Assembly: GCA_963704815.1 (NCBI GenBank)
Contig: CAVPHU010000012.1
Span: forward strand, 62,001 to 126,000
Source: DATKWD01 sp963704815
GTDB lineage: Bacteria > Actinomycetota > Acidimicrobiia > Acidimicrobiales > Salinilacustritrichaceae
Length of the DNA: 64,000 nt
Direction of reading: 5' to 3'
Shown: piece by piece, positions 1 to 7,964 of the stretch
Numbering within the stretch: position 1 is the stretch's first letter
Layout: each line of letters starts with the position of its first letter
Position numbers and translations under genes: made by a program
The notes under the pieces: generated by a model
What the model was told of the DNA's origin: nothing
Seen by the model: only the letters and a program-made list of their open reading frames with translations
Database searches by the model: none

Positions 1-160
1 CGTGATCGGACGCGAGGCTCCGGAGCAACATGAGGGCATGCTCGGCGACCATCTGCTGGGTCACTTCGAGCTGCGGCACGATGAGTGCCCAGTCCTCCTT
101 GGTCGAGGTCTGGAAGCTGGTGAACGTGGCCCGGTTCGTGGGCTGGGCGACATCGGTCAT
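1..160 (-). CDS. HD-domain protein, N-terminal part (runs off the window)
   Basis: Only the first 53 codons are present; the gene continues beyond the left edge. The ATG is at 160-158 and a GAGGAG ribosome binding site lies about 5 bases before it. The visible peptide begins MTDVAQPTNRATFTSF and continues with a helical stretch rich in Leu. This resembles the N-terminal lead-in of small actinobacterial HD-domain phosphohydrolases related to myo-inositol oxygenase, where the His-Asp metal site comes later and is not visible here. The family call is therefore an inference from the lead-in only. It is divergent from the small gene starting at 203, so 161-202 must hold both promoters. Confidence 0.5.
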   Translation of the reverse strand, partial: MTDVAQPTNRATFTSFQTSTKEDWALIVPQLEVTQQMVAEHALMLLRSLASDH

Positions 161-202
161 GGTTCTCCTCGAACGACGGTCTCTTCGTGCCATCGTAGGC
201 CG

Positions 203-601
203 ATGGCATCGTGTAGCGTTCGGGCGGTGGGCGGCACGCGACGGCTGATCTTCGTGTACAACGTCGATGCCTCGCCGGTCGCCCTGCTGAAAGACGTGCA
301 TGCCGGGATCACGACCGGGCGGACGGGCTGCCACCTCTGCGATCTCACGTTCGGCCGGATCCTCAAGGATCGGTCGTGGAGGCGGTTCGTCGATCGTCTT
401 CCCTGCGACGTCGAGTTCGAGATGCGCTCGACGTTCGTCAAGCGTGCCGCGGCTCCGCCGGCGGCGCGGTTTCCTGCCGTCTACCTGGACGCGGCGGCCG
501 GCTTGGTCGAGGTGATCGGCACCGATGACCTCGACGCGGTCGAGAACCTCGACGGCCTCCAGCAGCTCGTCTCGACCGTCGTCGCCGACCTCGAACCCTG
601 A
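203..601 (+). CDS. small conserved protein with CxxC motif, function unknown
   Basis: 132 residues from the ATG at 203. After a variable start it reads LIFVYNVDASPVALLKDV, then a CHLC motif near residue 52, then two beta-rich stretches (VEFEMRSTF and FPAVYLDAA). The pattern LIFVYN...CxLCxLT...W matches a small family seen in archaea and bacteria with no assigned function. The CxxC and the predicted beta-alpha-beta order suggest a thioredoxin-like fold or a metal site, but this is inference. An earlier start in the same frame would overlap the divergent gene on the other strand, so ATG 203 is preferred; the next upstream in-frame codons lack a ribosome binding site. Confidence 0.6.
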   Translation: MASCSVRAVGGTRRLIFVYNVDASPVALLKDVHAGITTGRTGCHLCDLTFGRILKDRSWRRFVDRLPCDVEFEMRSTFVKRAAAPPAARFPAVYLDAAAGLVEVIGTDDLDAVENLDGLQQLVSTVVADLEP

Positions 602-610
602 TGGGTGTCG

Positions 611-1303
611 TCAGCCGAGCTCTTCGTGGAGGAAGGCGGTGAACTCGGGCCAGATCCGCTCCGCGAGGGCCTCGTCGTAGTTCCCGAGCGCGTCGTGATC
701 AGCCATGAAGGCGTGACCGCTTCCGGGATGGACGGTGAGCACGACGTCCTTGCCGAGTCCTTGGAGCTTGTCCTGGAGGGCCTGTGCAGCCTCGGGCCCG
801 AAGAAGTCGTCGTGCTCGGCCATGTGACCCCGAACCTTGGCCGTGAGGCCGGACCATTCGGGCTCGCCGTCGCCGCTCGGGAACCCGTAGAAGGGCACGG
901 CCGCCTTCACCGTGTCGCCGCGGTCGGCTGCGAGCAGGAAGGTGAGCATGCCGCCCATGCAGAAGCCGACGACCCCGATGCCGTCGCCGGTGGTGGAGCC
1001 GTGATCGGCGAGGAAGTCGACCGCACCGCTCATGTCGCGTGCTGCCCGGTCGGGCGGCAGCGTGGTCATGAGCTGACCGGCCTTGTCCATTTCGTCATGG
1101 GCGGCCAGTTCGCCGTGATACAGGTCGGGTGCCAGCGCCACGAACCCGTTGTCGGCCAGCCGATCGGCCATCTTCTTGATGCCCGGGTCGAGGCCCCACC
1201 ACTCCTGCACGACGACCACTCCCGGACCCGAGCCCGAGGCGGGCGTGGCCAGGTAGCCGCGTGCGGCGTTGCCGTTGGATGCGAACTCCACCATCTCTGC
1301 CAT
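611..1303 (-). CDS. dienelactone hydrolase family protein
   Basis: 230-residue alpha/beta hydrolase of the DLH family. The nucleophile motif is GFCMGG, with Cys in place of the usual Ser, as in true dienelactone hydrolases; the catalytic Asp is in the EHDDFFG segment and the His in GSGHAF near the C-terminus. The N-terminal GVVVVQEWWGL stretch is the oxyanion region of this family. Such enzymes open lactone rings in the modified ortho-cleavage pathway, but many homologs act on other esters, so the substrate is open. The chosen ATG (1303) matches the family start MAEMVEF; the longer reading adds non-conserved residues. It is convergent with the gene ending at 601 and lies 26 bases after the ABM gene. 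Confidence 0.85.
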   Translation of the reverse strand: MAEMVEFASNGNAARGYLATPASGSGPGVVVVQEWWGLDPGIKKMADRLADNGFVALAPDLYHGELAAHDEMDKAGQLMTTLPPDRAARDMSGAVDFLADHGSTTGDGIGVVGFCMGGMLTFLLAADRGDTVKAAVPFYGFPSGDGEPEWSGLTAKVRGHMAEHDDFFGPEAAQALQDKLQGLGKDVVLTVHPGSGHAFMADHDALGNYDEALAERIWPEFTAFLHEELG

Positions 1304-1329
1304 GGCGTTCGAACTTACACGGCAGCTGC

Positions 1330-1644
1330 TCACTCGAGGTCGACGACCTCGTAGGACCACAGCTCCGAGCCCGTGGACACCGGACCTCCGTGTTCAGCGG
1401 GCTTGTCGGCGTTCTGGTGGCCGTGCTGGAACGCCCGCGACTCGACCCAGGCGTCGAAGCTCGCCACGTCGGCCCAGCGGGTGATCACCAGCCACTCGGT
1501 TCGGTCGTCGGTCGGCTTCAGGAGCTCGAAGCCCTCGAAGCCGGGCTGGCCGTCGACGGCACCGGCGCGGGCAGCGAAGCGGCGGGCGAGTTCGTCGCCG
1601 GCGTCGGCCGGGACGGTGATGGCGTTGATGCGGATGACAGTCAC
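1330..1644 (-). CDS. antibiotic biosynthesis monooxygenase (ABM) domain protein
   Basis: 104 residues starting at GTG 1644 (MTVIRINAITVP). It has the ferredoxin-like ABM fold signature: an N-terminal beta strand, a helix with F..R, then GFEGFELLKP and the EWLVITRWADVASFDAWVES segment typical of these dimeric small monooxygenases and IsdG-like heme-degrading proteins. The C-terminal part is short. No haem ligand can be assigned with confidence, so either a cofactor-less monooxygenase or a stress-response paralog is possible. The longer in-frame start at 1788 adds Arg/Ser-rich residues that look non-coding. It precedes the dienelactone hydrolase on the same strand by 26 bases. Confidence 0.8.
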   Translation of the reverse strand: MTVIRINAITVPADAGDELARRFAARAGAVDGQPGFEGFELLKPTDDRTEWLVITRWADVASFDAWVESRAFQHGHQNADKPAEHGGPVSTGSELWSYEVVDLE

Positions 1645-1696
1645 CGGACCATCGTTGCACCCGCAACGCACGCGAGGCGAGATCGGGCCCAGTTGC

Positions 1697-3840
1697 TCAG
1701 CGTGGCACCTGGACGTCCGGGGCCAGGAGCTCGGAGATCTCGGCCACCGAAACCGGTCGCCCGAGGAGGAAGCCCTGTCCGAACCCACACCCCGATTCCC
1801 GGAGCGCTGCGAGCTGCTGGTCGTTCTCGATGCCTTCGGCGATGACGGTCAGGTCCATGGCATCGCCGAGCTTCAGCACGGTCTCGACCAGCGCCGTGTC
1901 GCGGTTCGATCGGTCTCCCGTTCCGTGCACGAAGCTCCGGTCGATCTTGAGCATGTCGACCGGGAGCCAGCGCAGCGAGGCGAGCGAGGCTCGGCCGGTC
2001 CCGAAGTCGTCGAGCGTGATCTTGGCGCCGAGCTCGCGGAGTCGGGTGAGGCCCTGGATGACCGTGTCGGTCTCCTCGATCGACACGCCTTCGGTGATCT
2101 CGAGGACCAGTCGGCCAAGGTTGAAGTCGGTGGTGGCGGCGTCCTCCAGCAGCGTCTGGAGCAGGTCGGGGTCCTCGAGTGTCGCGGCGGCGAGATTCAC
2201 GTGCAGGTCGATCCGCCGGCCGCTGTCGATGGCGGCGATGTCGGCCATGGCCCGGCGTCGGACGAAGCGGTCGAGTTCAACGGCTCGCCCTGCCTTCTCG
2301 GCGGCTGCGACGAACGTCTCGGGAACCATGACCCCGAGCGTGGGGTGCGTCCACCGGCACAACCCTTCGACGGCGACGATCGTCGACGGCTCGTCGAGCG
2401 AGAAGATCGGCTGGTACAGCACCCCGAGACCGTCGCCGCTCGAGAACGCCGCGGACAGGTCCTCGGCGAGGGCGCGGGCGTCGAGGTAGCGCTCGGCCAG
2501 ACCATCTTGGTGGGCGACCGCCATGTTCTTGCCCTGTGCCTTGGCGGCGTACAAGGCCACGTCGGCGTCGTGGAGGATCTGGTCGACGGTCGTGGAGCCC
2601 GGCGTGCCGATGGTGAAGCCGATCGATGCGGTCACCGTCGCCGACGCTGCGCCGATGTGGACAGGCTGACCGAGGACGGCGGAAACGCGTTCGGCGCAAC
2701 GTGCGCGGCAGGGGCTGCGCCGTGGGTGTTGCGCATCAGGATCGCGAACTCGTCGCCGCCGAGCCGAACGGCGACGTCACTCGGGCGAACGAGGCGTCCG
2801 AGACGGTCGGCCAGGGCCACGAGGAGCTCGTCGCCGACCAGGTGGCCGAGCGTGTCGTTCACACGCTTGAAGTCGTCGAGGTCGACGAGGAGCAACGAGA
2901 TGGTCTGGCTGGATCGCCTTGGGTCGAGGGCGGACGACAGCTCTTGCATGAGGCGACGCCGGTTGGCGAGCCGGGTCAGTTCGTCGTGGTGAGCGTCGTG
3001 TGCGAGCCGTCGGGTTCGGGTGGCTCGCGCCGTCACGTCCCGGCACACGACGAACGCGTACCCCAGGTCGGGGACATCGGTGAGGAGCGCCTCGGTCCAA
3101 CGACCTGGGTCGCTCGCCAGCTCCAGTTCGCAGGCATCGCCTTTCCGCAGTTCCTCGAGCGCCGACAGGCCTGACGCAGCGGGAACGATCAGGTCGTCGA
3201 AGGGCGAGCCGACGAGGACCGCCGCGGGCTGGCCCAGGACGAGTTCGGCCGATTCGTTTCCACTGAGGATCGAACCTTCCGGCCCGACGGTCAGCATGCC
3301 GTCGTGGGACGAGTCGACGACTCGTTGGATCGCGCTGCGCTGTTCCTGGAGACGGTGGATCATCGTTCCGATGCCCCAGCCGATGATCATGAACAGGCCG
3401 AAACGCTGGAGCAGCGGCTCGGCGCCGAGGTCGAGGCCGGCGCGTTGTTGGACGTCAGCGGTCCACACCGCCACCGTCGTTCCCATCCAGAGTCCGGCAA
3501 CGATGCCTCCGTTGCGCCCCCATCGCGCCCCGCCTTCGCACACGACCAGGAGCGCGGCGCTGTAGACGACCTCGAACGGGTTCGATCGTGCATCGACCAG
3601 CAACAGGGTGATGATCGTCCCGTCGAACAGGAACGAGATGACGCCGAAGCTCGGACGATTCCGCCAGTCCCGCTGGGCGAGGATGCCGAGCAGCGACCCG
3701 ATGCAGAGGGCGACCCCGATCACGACGGTCAGGAAGAGGTCGTCGCCGGGTTCGACGACGGCGCCGATCACGAAGAAGGCGGTCGCGGCACACCGCGCGA
3801 GCGCGATGATGCGGTCGAAGGCGGCGCTGCGCTCGAGCAC
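1697..3840 (-). CDS. membrane GGDEF-EAL cyclic-di-GMP signalling protein (one frameshift)
   Basis: Order of parts: about six membrane segments (first 150 residues), a PAS-like region (VVDSSHDGMLTVGPEGSIL), a GGDEF domain with intact LGGDEFAIL, and an EAL domain. The reading frame breaks near 2693: the upstream frame ends in junk after NTHG, while the other frame supplies ERVSAVLGQPVHIG and runs into TASIGFTIG and the EAL domain. One missing base in a G/C run repairs it. The EAL signature itself reads EGL, but the metal and catalytic residues EITE, DDFGTG, KIDRSF and AEGIE are present. The protein should make and/or break cyclic di-GMP. Start GTG 3840 is uncertain because the upstream sequence is the duplicated msrA-tail region. 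Confidence 0.8.
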
Positions 3841-4057
3841 CGAAAGGTCGAGGTTGTCGGCGCCCCACGCGCCGGTGCTGGCGAGTCTCCAACCGCATCG
3901 GGATGAGTCTCGGCAGATTCAGGGTCGACCTTGACCGGCGGCGCTGCCGTGGCCGGCGCTCAGCGACCCTTCTGGCGACCCAGAGCACGCCTGACACGAG
4001 CGCCAGCAGGAAGATGGCCACGGTCACGCCGATGACCAGCAGGCCGATCAGGATCAT
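3841..4057 (-). CDS. small single-span membrane ORF, copy next to the GGDEF gene (3' end unclear)
   Basis: Begins at the ATG 4057-4055 inside the left copy of the 124-base repeat and encodes the same membrane segment as the 32-residue ORF at 4542-4640 (MILIGLLVIGVTVAIF then LLALVSGVLW). Here the sequence continues after the segment with basic residues (VARRVAERRPRQRRR) and no stop before the start of the GGDEF gene, so the true end is not defined and a frameshift is likely. This copy may be the original small gene that sat between msrA and the GGDEF gene before the insertion. Function unknown. Confidence 0.3.
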
Positions 4058-4108
4058 CGGGCGTCAGTCGGCCGAGGTCACACCGATGGGGCATGACACC
4101 CCGGTGCC
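3985..4108. repeat. 124-base direct repeat, copy 1 (msrA 3' end plus small membrane ORF start)
   Basis: Identical to 4568-4691 except for one base (T at 4094 versus C at 4677), which is silent in the msrA frame. It contains the last 14 codons of msrA with stop, the 6-base gap, and most of the small membrane ORF. Similarity fades on both sides within a few bases except for a weak match just to the left (CTTCTG.CGACC). Confidence 0.95.
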
Positions 4109-4567
4109 AACGAAGGCGTCGTGGTCAGACCAAGGATTGTTGCGCGTGCTCGACCTCAGGGGTTCCTTGCTGCTGAGGCAAGCCTGCTGTGGCCATCGAA
4201 AGGCGCTCCAGTTCCGGATCGAGCGTGGTGAGGTCGATGGTCTGATCGTCTTGGTCGGCTCCGTAGTGGTGCTCGAGGAGTCGAAGGGAGTCAGCAAGTG
4301 ACCAGGCTGTTCGTCGCGAGGTCTGCGGGCGCCGAACGATGTGGGAGGTTCTGTCCCGTGCACCGGACCGTCCTTTGACGTGCTTGCCGCGGTATCGCCT
4401 TCTCAGCCTCACCAGTGGCTCCCCTGCATCGCTGTGTCGGCAAGATATCACTCTGGGTGGTCTTCTCGCTCACCGTTCGTGCGGCCCCGCGGCCCACCGA
4501 TTGGCCTTGACGTGGCCTTGGCCGAGGCGCCGTTGTGGCAGCTAGAGATCCTTCTGCCGACCCCACA
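4109..4567. other. 459-base insert between the two msrA-end repeats
   Basis: This stretch has a visibly lower GC content than its surroundings. The only notable reading frame is on the minus strand, 4125-4451, ending in a fairly ordinary-looking segment (RRTAWSLADSLRLLEHHYG then LDLTTLDPELERLS-like residues). I do not recognise it; it could be the end of a transposase or recombinase-associated gene but no catalytic motif is visible. On the left the insert joins directly to a copied msrA tail, making a chimeric frame 4064-4363 that ends with the MsrA C-terminus. The 32-residue ORF after msrA starts in the right-hand repeat and reads its last few codons from this insert. Confidence 0.5.
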
Positions 4568-4640
4568 GCACGCCTGACACGAGCGCCAGCAGGAAGATGG
4601 CCACGGTCACGCCGATGACCAGCAGGCCGATCAGGATCAT
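4542..4640 (-). CDS. 32-residue single-span membrane peptide downstream of msrA
   Basis: ATG at 4640-4638, stop TAG at 4544-4542. The product is almost only a membrane helix (MILIGLLVIGVTVAIF, LLALVSGVLW) followed by the short polar tail GRQKDL. It begins 6 bases after the msrA stop, so it would be translated from the msrA message. The tail beyond LLALVSGVLW lies at the repeat boundary, so it may be a new ending acquired when the insert arrived; the other copy near 4057 has a longer basic tail. Tiny membrane peptides of this kind are often missed. Function unknown. Confidence 0.4.
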   Translation of the reverse strand: MILIGLLVIGVTVAIFLLALVSGVLWGRQKDL

Positions 4641-4691
4641 CGGGCGTCAGTCGGCCGAGGTCACACCGATGGGGCACGACACCCCGGTGCC
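4568..4691. repeat. 124-base direct repeat, copy 2 (native end of msrA)
   Basis: Right-hand copy, 583 bases after copy 1, with 123 of 124 bases identical. It is continuous with the rest of msrA on its right, so this is the copy attached to the full gene. Confidence 0.95.
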
Positions 4692-5303
4692 GCCGATGCC
4701 GCAGTAGCCGTTCGGGTTCTTGGCGAGGTACTGCTGGTGGTACTGCTCGGCGTAGTAGAAGTCGGGAGCCTCGACGATCTCGGTGGTGATCTCGCCGAAA
4801 CCGCTGTCGCTCAGGTTCTGTCTGGTAGCGATCGCGGGACGCCAGCGCAGCGTTCTGTCGTGCTGCCGAGGTGGTGTAGATGCCCGAGCGGTACTGGGTG
4901 CCGACGTCGTTGCCTTGGCGCATGCCCTGGGTGGGGTCGTGGGCCTCCCAGAAGCGCTTCAGCAGGGCGTCGTAGCTCACCGCGTCGGGGTCGAAGACCA
5001 CGCAGGACGACCTCGTTGTGGCCGGTGCTTCCCCGAGCAGACCTCTTCGTAGGTCGGGTTCGGCGTGAACCCACCGGCGTAGCCGACCGCGGTCGACACG
5101 ACGCCTTCGGTCTGCCAGAACGTGCGCTCTGCGCCCCAGAAGCACCCGAGACCGAAGATCGCGGTCTCGATACCGGGGGCCCAGGGTCCGGTCAGCGGTG
5201 CTCCGTTGACGAAGTGAGCTGCCGGAATCGGCATCGCAGAGGACCGCCCGGCGAGGGCATCGGACGGATCGGGCATCTGGGACTTGTCACGGCGGGAGAA
5301 CAT
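4647..5303 (-). CDS. msrA: peptide-methionine (S)-S-oxide reductase MsrA (frameshifted)
   Basis: Full-length MsrA by alignment to the family: an N-terminal lead ending VNGAPLTGPWAPG, the active-site segment IFGLGCFWGAERTFW with catalytic Cys, TPNPTYEEVCSG, then HDPTQGMRQGNDVGTQYRS and FYYAEQYHQQYLAKNPNGY, ending CGIGGTGVSCPIGVTSAD with possible resolving Cys residues. It repairs oxidised Met using thioredoxin. The frame is broken three times: near 5029 (GGGG run), near 5004 and near 4822. Each is fixed by removing one base, and together the three insertions restore the frame, so start and stop are in phase. The start ATG 5303 fits the E. coli-length N-terminus. Its 3' end is duplicated at 3985-4108. 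Confidence 0.85.
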
Positions 5304-5381
5304 GCGCCAAGGCTACGCACCCCACCGTCCGTTGCGGCGTCCGCGTCCGAGCTGTTCACCGCCTCGTTAGCCTCGGCAGGT

Positions 5382-6101
5382 ATGCCTGACGAACTCGAAG
5401 TCGAACGGATCCTCGTCGTCACGGCCCACCCCGACGACGTCGACTACGGCGCTGCCGGGTCGGTTGCGACGTGGACCGACGCGGGAATCGACGTCTCCTA
5501 CTGCATCGTGACCGACGGCGATGCGGGCGGCTTCGACCCGAACGTGCCACGGCACGAGATCGCGGGGATTCGCCAGCGCGAGCAGACCGCGGCGGCCAAG
5601 GAGGTCGGTGTCACCGACCTGACCTTCCTCGGGCACCCCGACGGCTACCTCGAAGTGACGCTCGAGCTCCGCAAGGACATCGCCCGCGTCATCCGGCGGG
5701 TCCGTCCGCAGCGGGTGGTGACCCAGTCGCCCGAGCGGCGCTATGAGTTCATCTATGCGAGTCACCCCGACCACCTGGCTGCGGCGGAGGCCACGATGTG
5801 TGCGGTCTATCCCGACAGTCGCAACCCGTTCTGGTTCCCCGAACTGGTGGACGACGAGGGCCTCGAGCCGTGGACGGTCGGCGAGGTGTTCCTCATGGAG
5901 AGCCACCACGCCGACATCCACGTCGACACGACCGACCAACTCGACCGCAAGGTGGCGGCACTGCTTCGTCACGACAGCCAGATGACCGACGCCGACGGAC
6001 TCCCCGAGCGCATCCGGGCGTGGGGCGAGTCGATCGCCGCGGCCGGCGGACTTCCCGAGGGTCGGACGGCCGAGGGCTTTCGACGGGTCGGGACGGCCTG
6101 A
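5382..6101 (+). CDS. PIG-L family zinc N-deacetylase
   Basis: 239 residues. The metal site motif is AHPDDVDYGAAG near residue 15 and the second ligand is in YASHPDHLAAAEA near residue 130, as in the GlcNAc-PI de-N-acetylase, MshB and Mca family. These zinc enzymes remove acetyl groups from GlcNAc conjugates; in actinobacteria they serve mycothiol synthesis or detoxification, and paralogs deacetylate antibiotics. The usual AHPDDxE is AHPDDVD here, so the exact role is open. The start ATG 5382 follows GGCAGGT. It is divergent from msrA (78 bases between starts) and ends 3 bases before the ABC permease on the opposite strand. Confidence 0.85.
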   Translation: MPDELEVERILVVTAHPDDVDYGAAGSVATWTDAGIDVSYCIVTDGDAGGFDPNVPRHEIAGIRQREQTAAAKEVGVTDLTFLGHPDGYLEVTLELRKDIARVIRRVRPQRVVTQSPERRYEFIYASHPDHLAAAEATMCAVYPDSRNPFWFPELVDDEGLEPWTVGEVFLMESHHADIHVDTTDQLDRKVAALLRHDSQMTDADGLPERIRAWGESIAAAGGLPEGRTAEGFRRVGTA

Positions 6102-6104
6102 CCC

Positions 6105-7964
6105 TCAGGGAGTTCGCTCGAGGTCGAGTTGGACACGCTGGAATCCATCGATCTGGAAGTCCATCACGACGGTCGCCCACTCCAGCAGCGGGCCGGTGGT
6201 GCTCAGCCGGACGAACCCCCGCTCGGAGGCCGGATCGTCGTCGGTGGGGCGGAAGGTCACCAGCCGTTCGCCTTCGCTGGGCACCGTCGTCGTGAACCGG
6301 GTGCCGAACTCCTGGACGAAGCGCTCGCTGTCCACCGGAACCGACTCGTAGCCCAGCGGTTCGTTGGTGAACAGGGAAGCCACGACCTGCGAGCTGTCGG
6401 GCGGCCCGAGCACGTCGAACCCGGTGATCGTGCCGAGCCACGGACTGGCGGACACGAAGCGGATCACCCACCCGGTCTCGTCGTCGACCAGGGCGATGCC
6501 CGCGTCGTCGGACACCAGATCGAAGCTGACATCGACCACGTCGCCCTGCTCGCCGGCGATCAACTGGCCGGCAAAGGTCTTGGGGTTGATCGGTGGCGCC
6601 CGGCCGTCGGACCCTGGGTCGGACACGAGCGTGCCCTCGGCCCGGACACTGATCCGGTCGCCCTCGACGACGGTGGGCATCAGCAGCGGTCCGGCGCAGG
6701 GCCCTGCCGCGCAACTGAAGTCGGCCTCGTAGACCGCTCCGGTGCACGGCTGGACGAACGCCCCGCCGGTCCGGTTCGGGGAGACGGCGCCGAGCCACTC
6801 CGCATCGACATCCGACACGGCCTCGATGCCGCATGTCGGGAATCCGAACGCTTCGGGACCGTCGCCCCGATCAAGGACCGAGACCTGGACGGGGAACAGC
6901 CCGGGCAGTCCGCCGGGGAAGCCCGGGAACGACTGGGTGAGCACGACGTTCGAGGGCGCCGAGACGTTGTCGGTGCTGACGCCGATCTCGGTCGTGAGCT
7001 GGCCGCGACGTTCGAGCTGGGCCGTCGAGCCCACCCGGTACTCCTCGACCGGGCGTTCCTCGGGCACGAGCACTCCGGCCAGAGCCGCCGCCATGCCGAG
7101 CGGGATCGCAAGCCGCCGGATCGGGGTGTTGAGCCTGGCCGTGGAGCCCCGGGTGCGCTCGCGATTGGGAACCCAGCTGAAGGCCACGAGCGCAACGCTG
7201 AGACCGAAGAGGCCCCATCCGACCATGGCTGCCACCTCGCCGAAAAGGACGCCGGTTCCCTGGGTCGTCGGCGTGACCGCGCCGACCATCGCCGTCACGA
7301 ACGGTCCGAGCGGCAGCGCCTCGGCGGTGCGGGCCATCCACTCCGGCGCCAGCTCGGGCGGATAGAAGACGTTGGACAGGAACGCCAGCGGCAGCAGCAG
7401 CGCATAGACCACCGCCGGTGCCGCGTCGGAGTTCGGGACGATCGTCGTGGTGGCCAGCCCGAGGGCGCTGAACACGATGGCACCCAGGACGACCAGGGCC
7501 GCCACGGTCGGCAGGCTGCGGATCGGGACCTCGACGTCGTAGAGGATCGCCCCGGCGCTGAGCGTCACCCCGGCGACGAGCAGCGCCACGATCGCGTTCG
7601 AGAGGATGCGTCCGGCCAGGTGGGAGGCGGGCGGCAGGGGCGTTCCGCGCACCTGTTTCAGGACTCCGGACTCGCGCGCCACCGAGGTCCGGATGGCGAG
7701 GTTGGCGAAGCAGGCGGTCACGACCGCGAACGCCGCGATCGTGGGGGTGGCGTACTGCATCCACGGCGCGAACCGGTCGCCACTGGCGGGGGCCGCCGGG
7801 AGCTCGACGAAGACATCGCCCTGCAGGGCGTCGAGCAGCGGGAGGAGGAACAGCGGGAGCGCCACCGTGAAAAGGACCGAGACCGGGTTGCGCCGCAGCA
7901 GGCGAAGTTGCATGCGGGTCTCGGAGATCGCCAGACGGATCGGCGACCGCAGGGATTCAGCCAT
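6105..7964 (-). CDS. ABC-2 type exporter permease with large C-terminal extracytoplasmic domain
   Basis: 619 residues from ATG 7964, overlapping the stop of the ATPase gene by 8 bases. Residues 1-265 carry the ABC-2 permease part: a first membrane helix (NPVSVLFTVALPLFLLPLL), a loop, then five more hydrophobic helices, including the LGAIVFSALGLATTTI segment. After SWVPNR comes one more hydrophobic stretch (RRLAIPLGMAAALAGVLV) and then about 310 residues of beta-rich, Cys-containing sequence with no membrane helix. That is roughly twice the usual permease length. The tail probably sits outside the membrane. It pairs with the ATPase at 7957-8847 as a drug or lipid exporter. Confidence 0.85.
   Translation of the reverse strand: MAESLRSPIRLAISETRMQLRLLRRNPVSVLFTVALPLFLLPLLDALQGDVFVELPAAPASGDRFAPWMQYATPTIAAFAVVTACFANLAIRTSVARESGVLKQVRGTPLPPASHLAGRILSNAIVALLVAGVTLSAGAILYDVEVPIRSLPTVAALVVLGAIVFSALGLATTTIVPNSDAAPAVVYALLLPLAFLSNVFYPPELAPEWMARTAEALPLGPFVTAMVGAVTPTTQGTGVLFGEVAAMVGWGLFGLSVALVAFSWVPNRERTRGSTARLNTPIRRLAIPLGMAAALAGVLVPEERPVEEYRVGSTAQLERRGQLTTEIGVSTDNVSAPSNVVLTQSFPGFPGGLPGLFPVQVSVLDRGDGPEAFGFPTCGIEAVSDVDAEWLGAVSPNRTGGAFVQPCTGAVYEADFSCAAGPCAGPLLMPTVVEGDRISVRAEGTLVSDPGSDGRAPPINPKTFAGQLIAGEQGDVVDVSFDLVSDDAGIALVDDETGWVIRFVSASPWLGTITGFDVLGPPDSSQVVASLFTNEPLGYESVPVDSERFVQEFGTRFTTTVPSEGERLVTFRPTDDDPASERGFVRLSTTGPLLEWATVVMDFQIDGFQRVQLDLERTP

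Noticed and set aside
4064..4363. Chimeric minus-strand ORF ending in the MsrA C-terminus
   Set aside because: Its last 14 codons are the copied msrA end and the rest is insert sequence; nothing suggests it is a functional gene.
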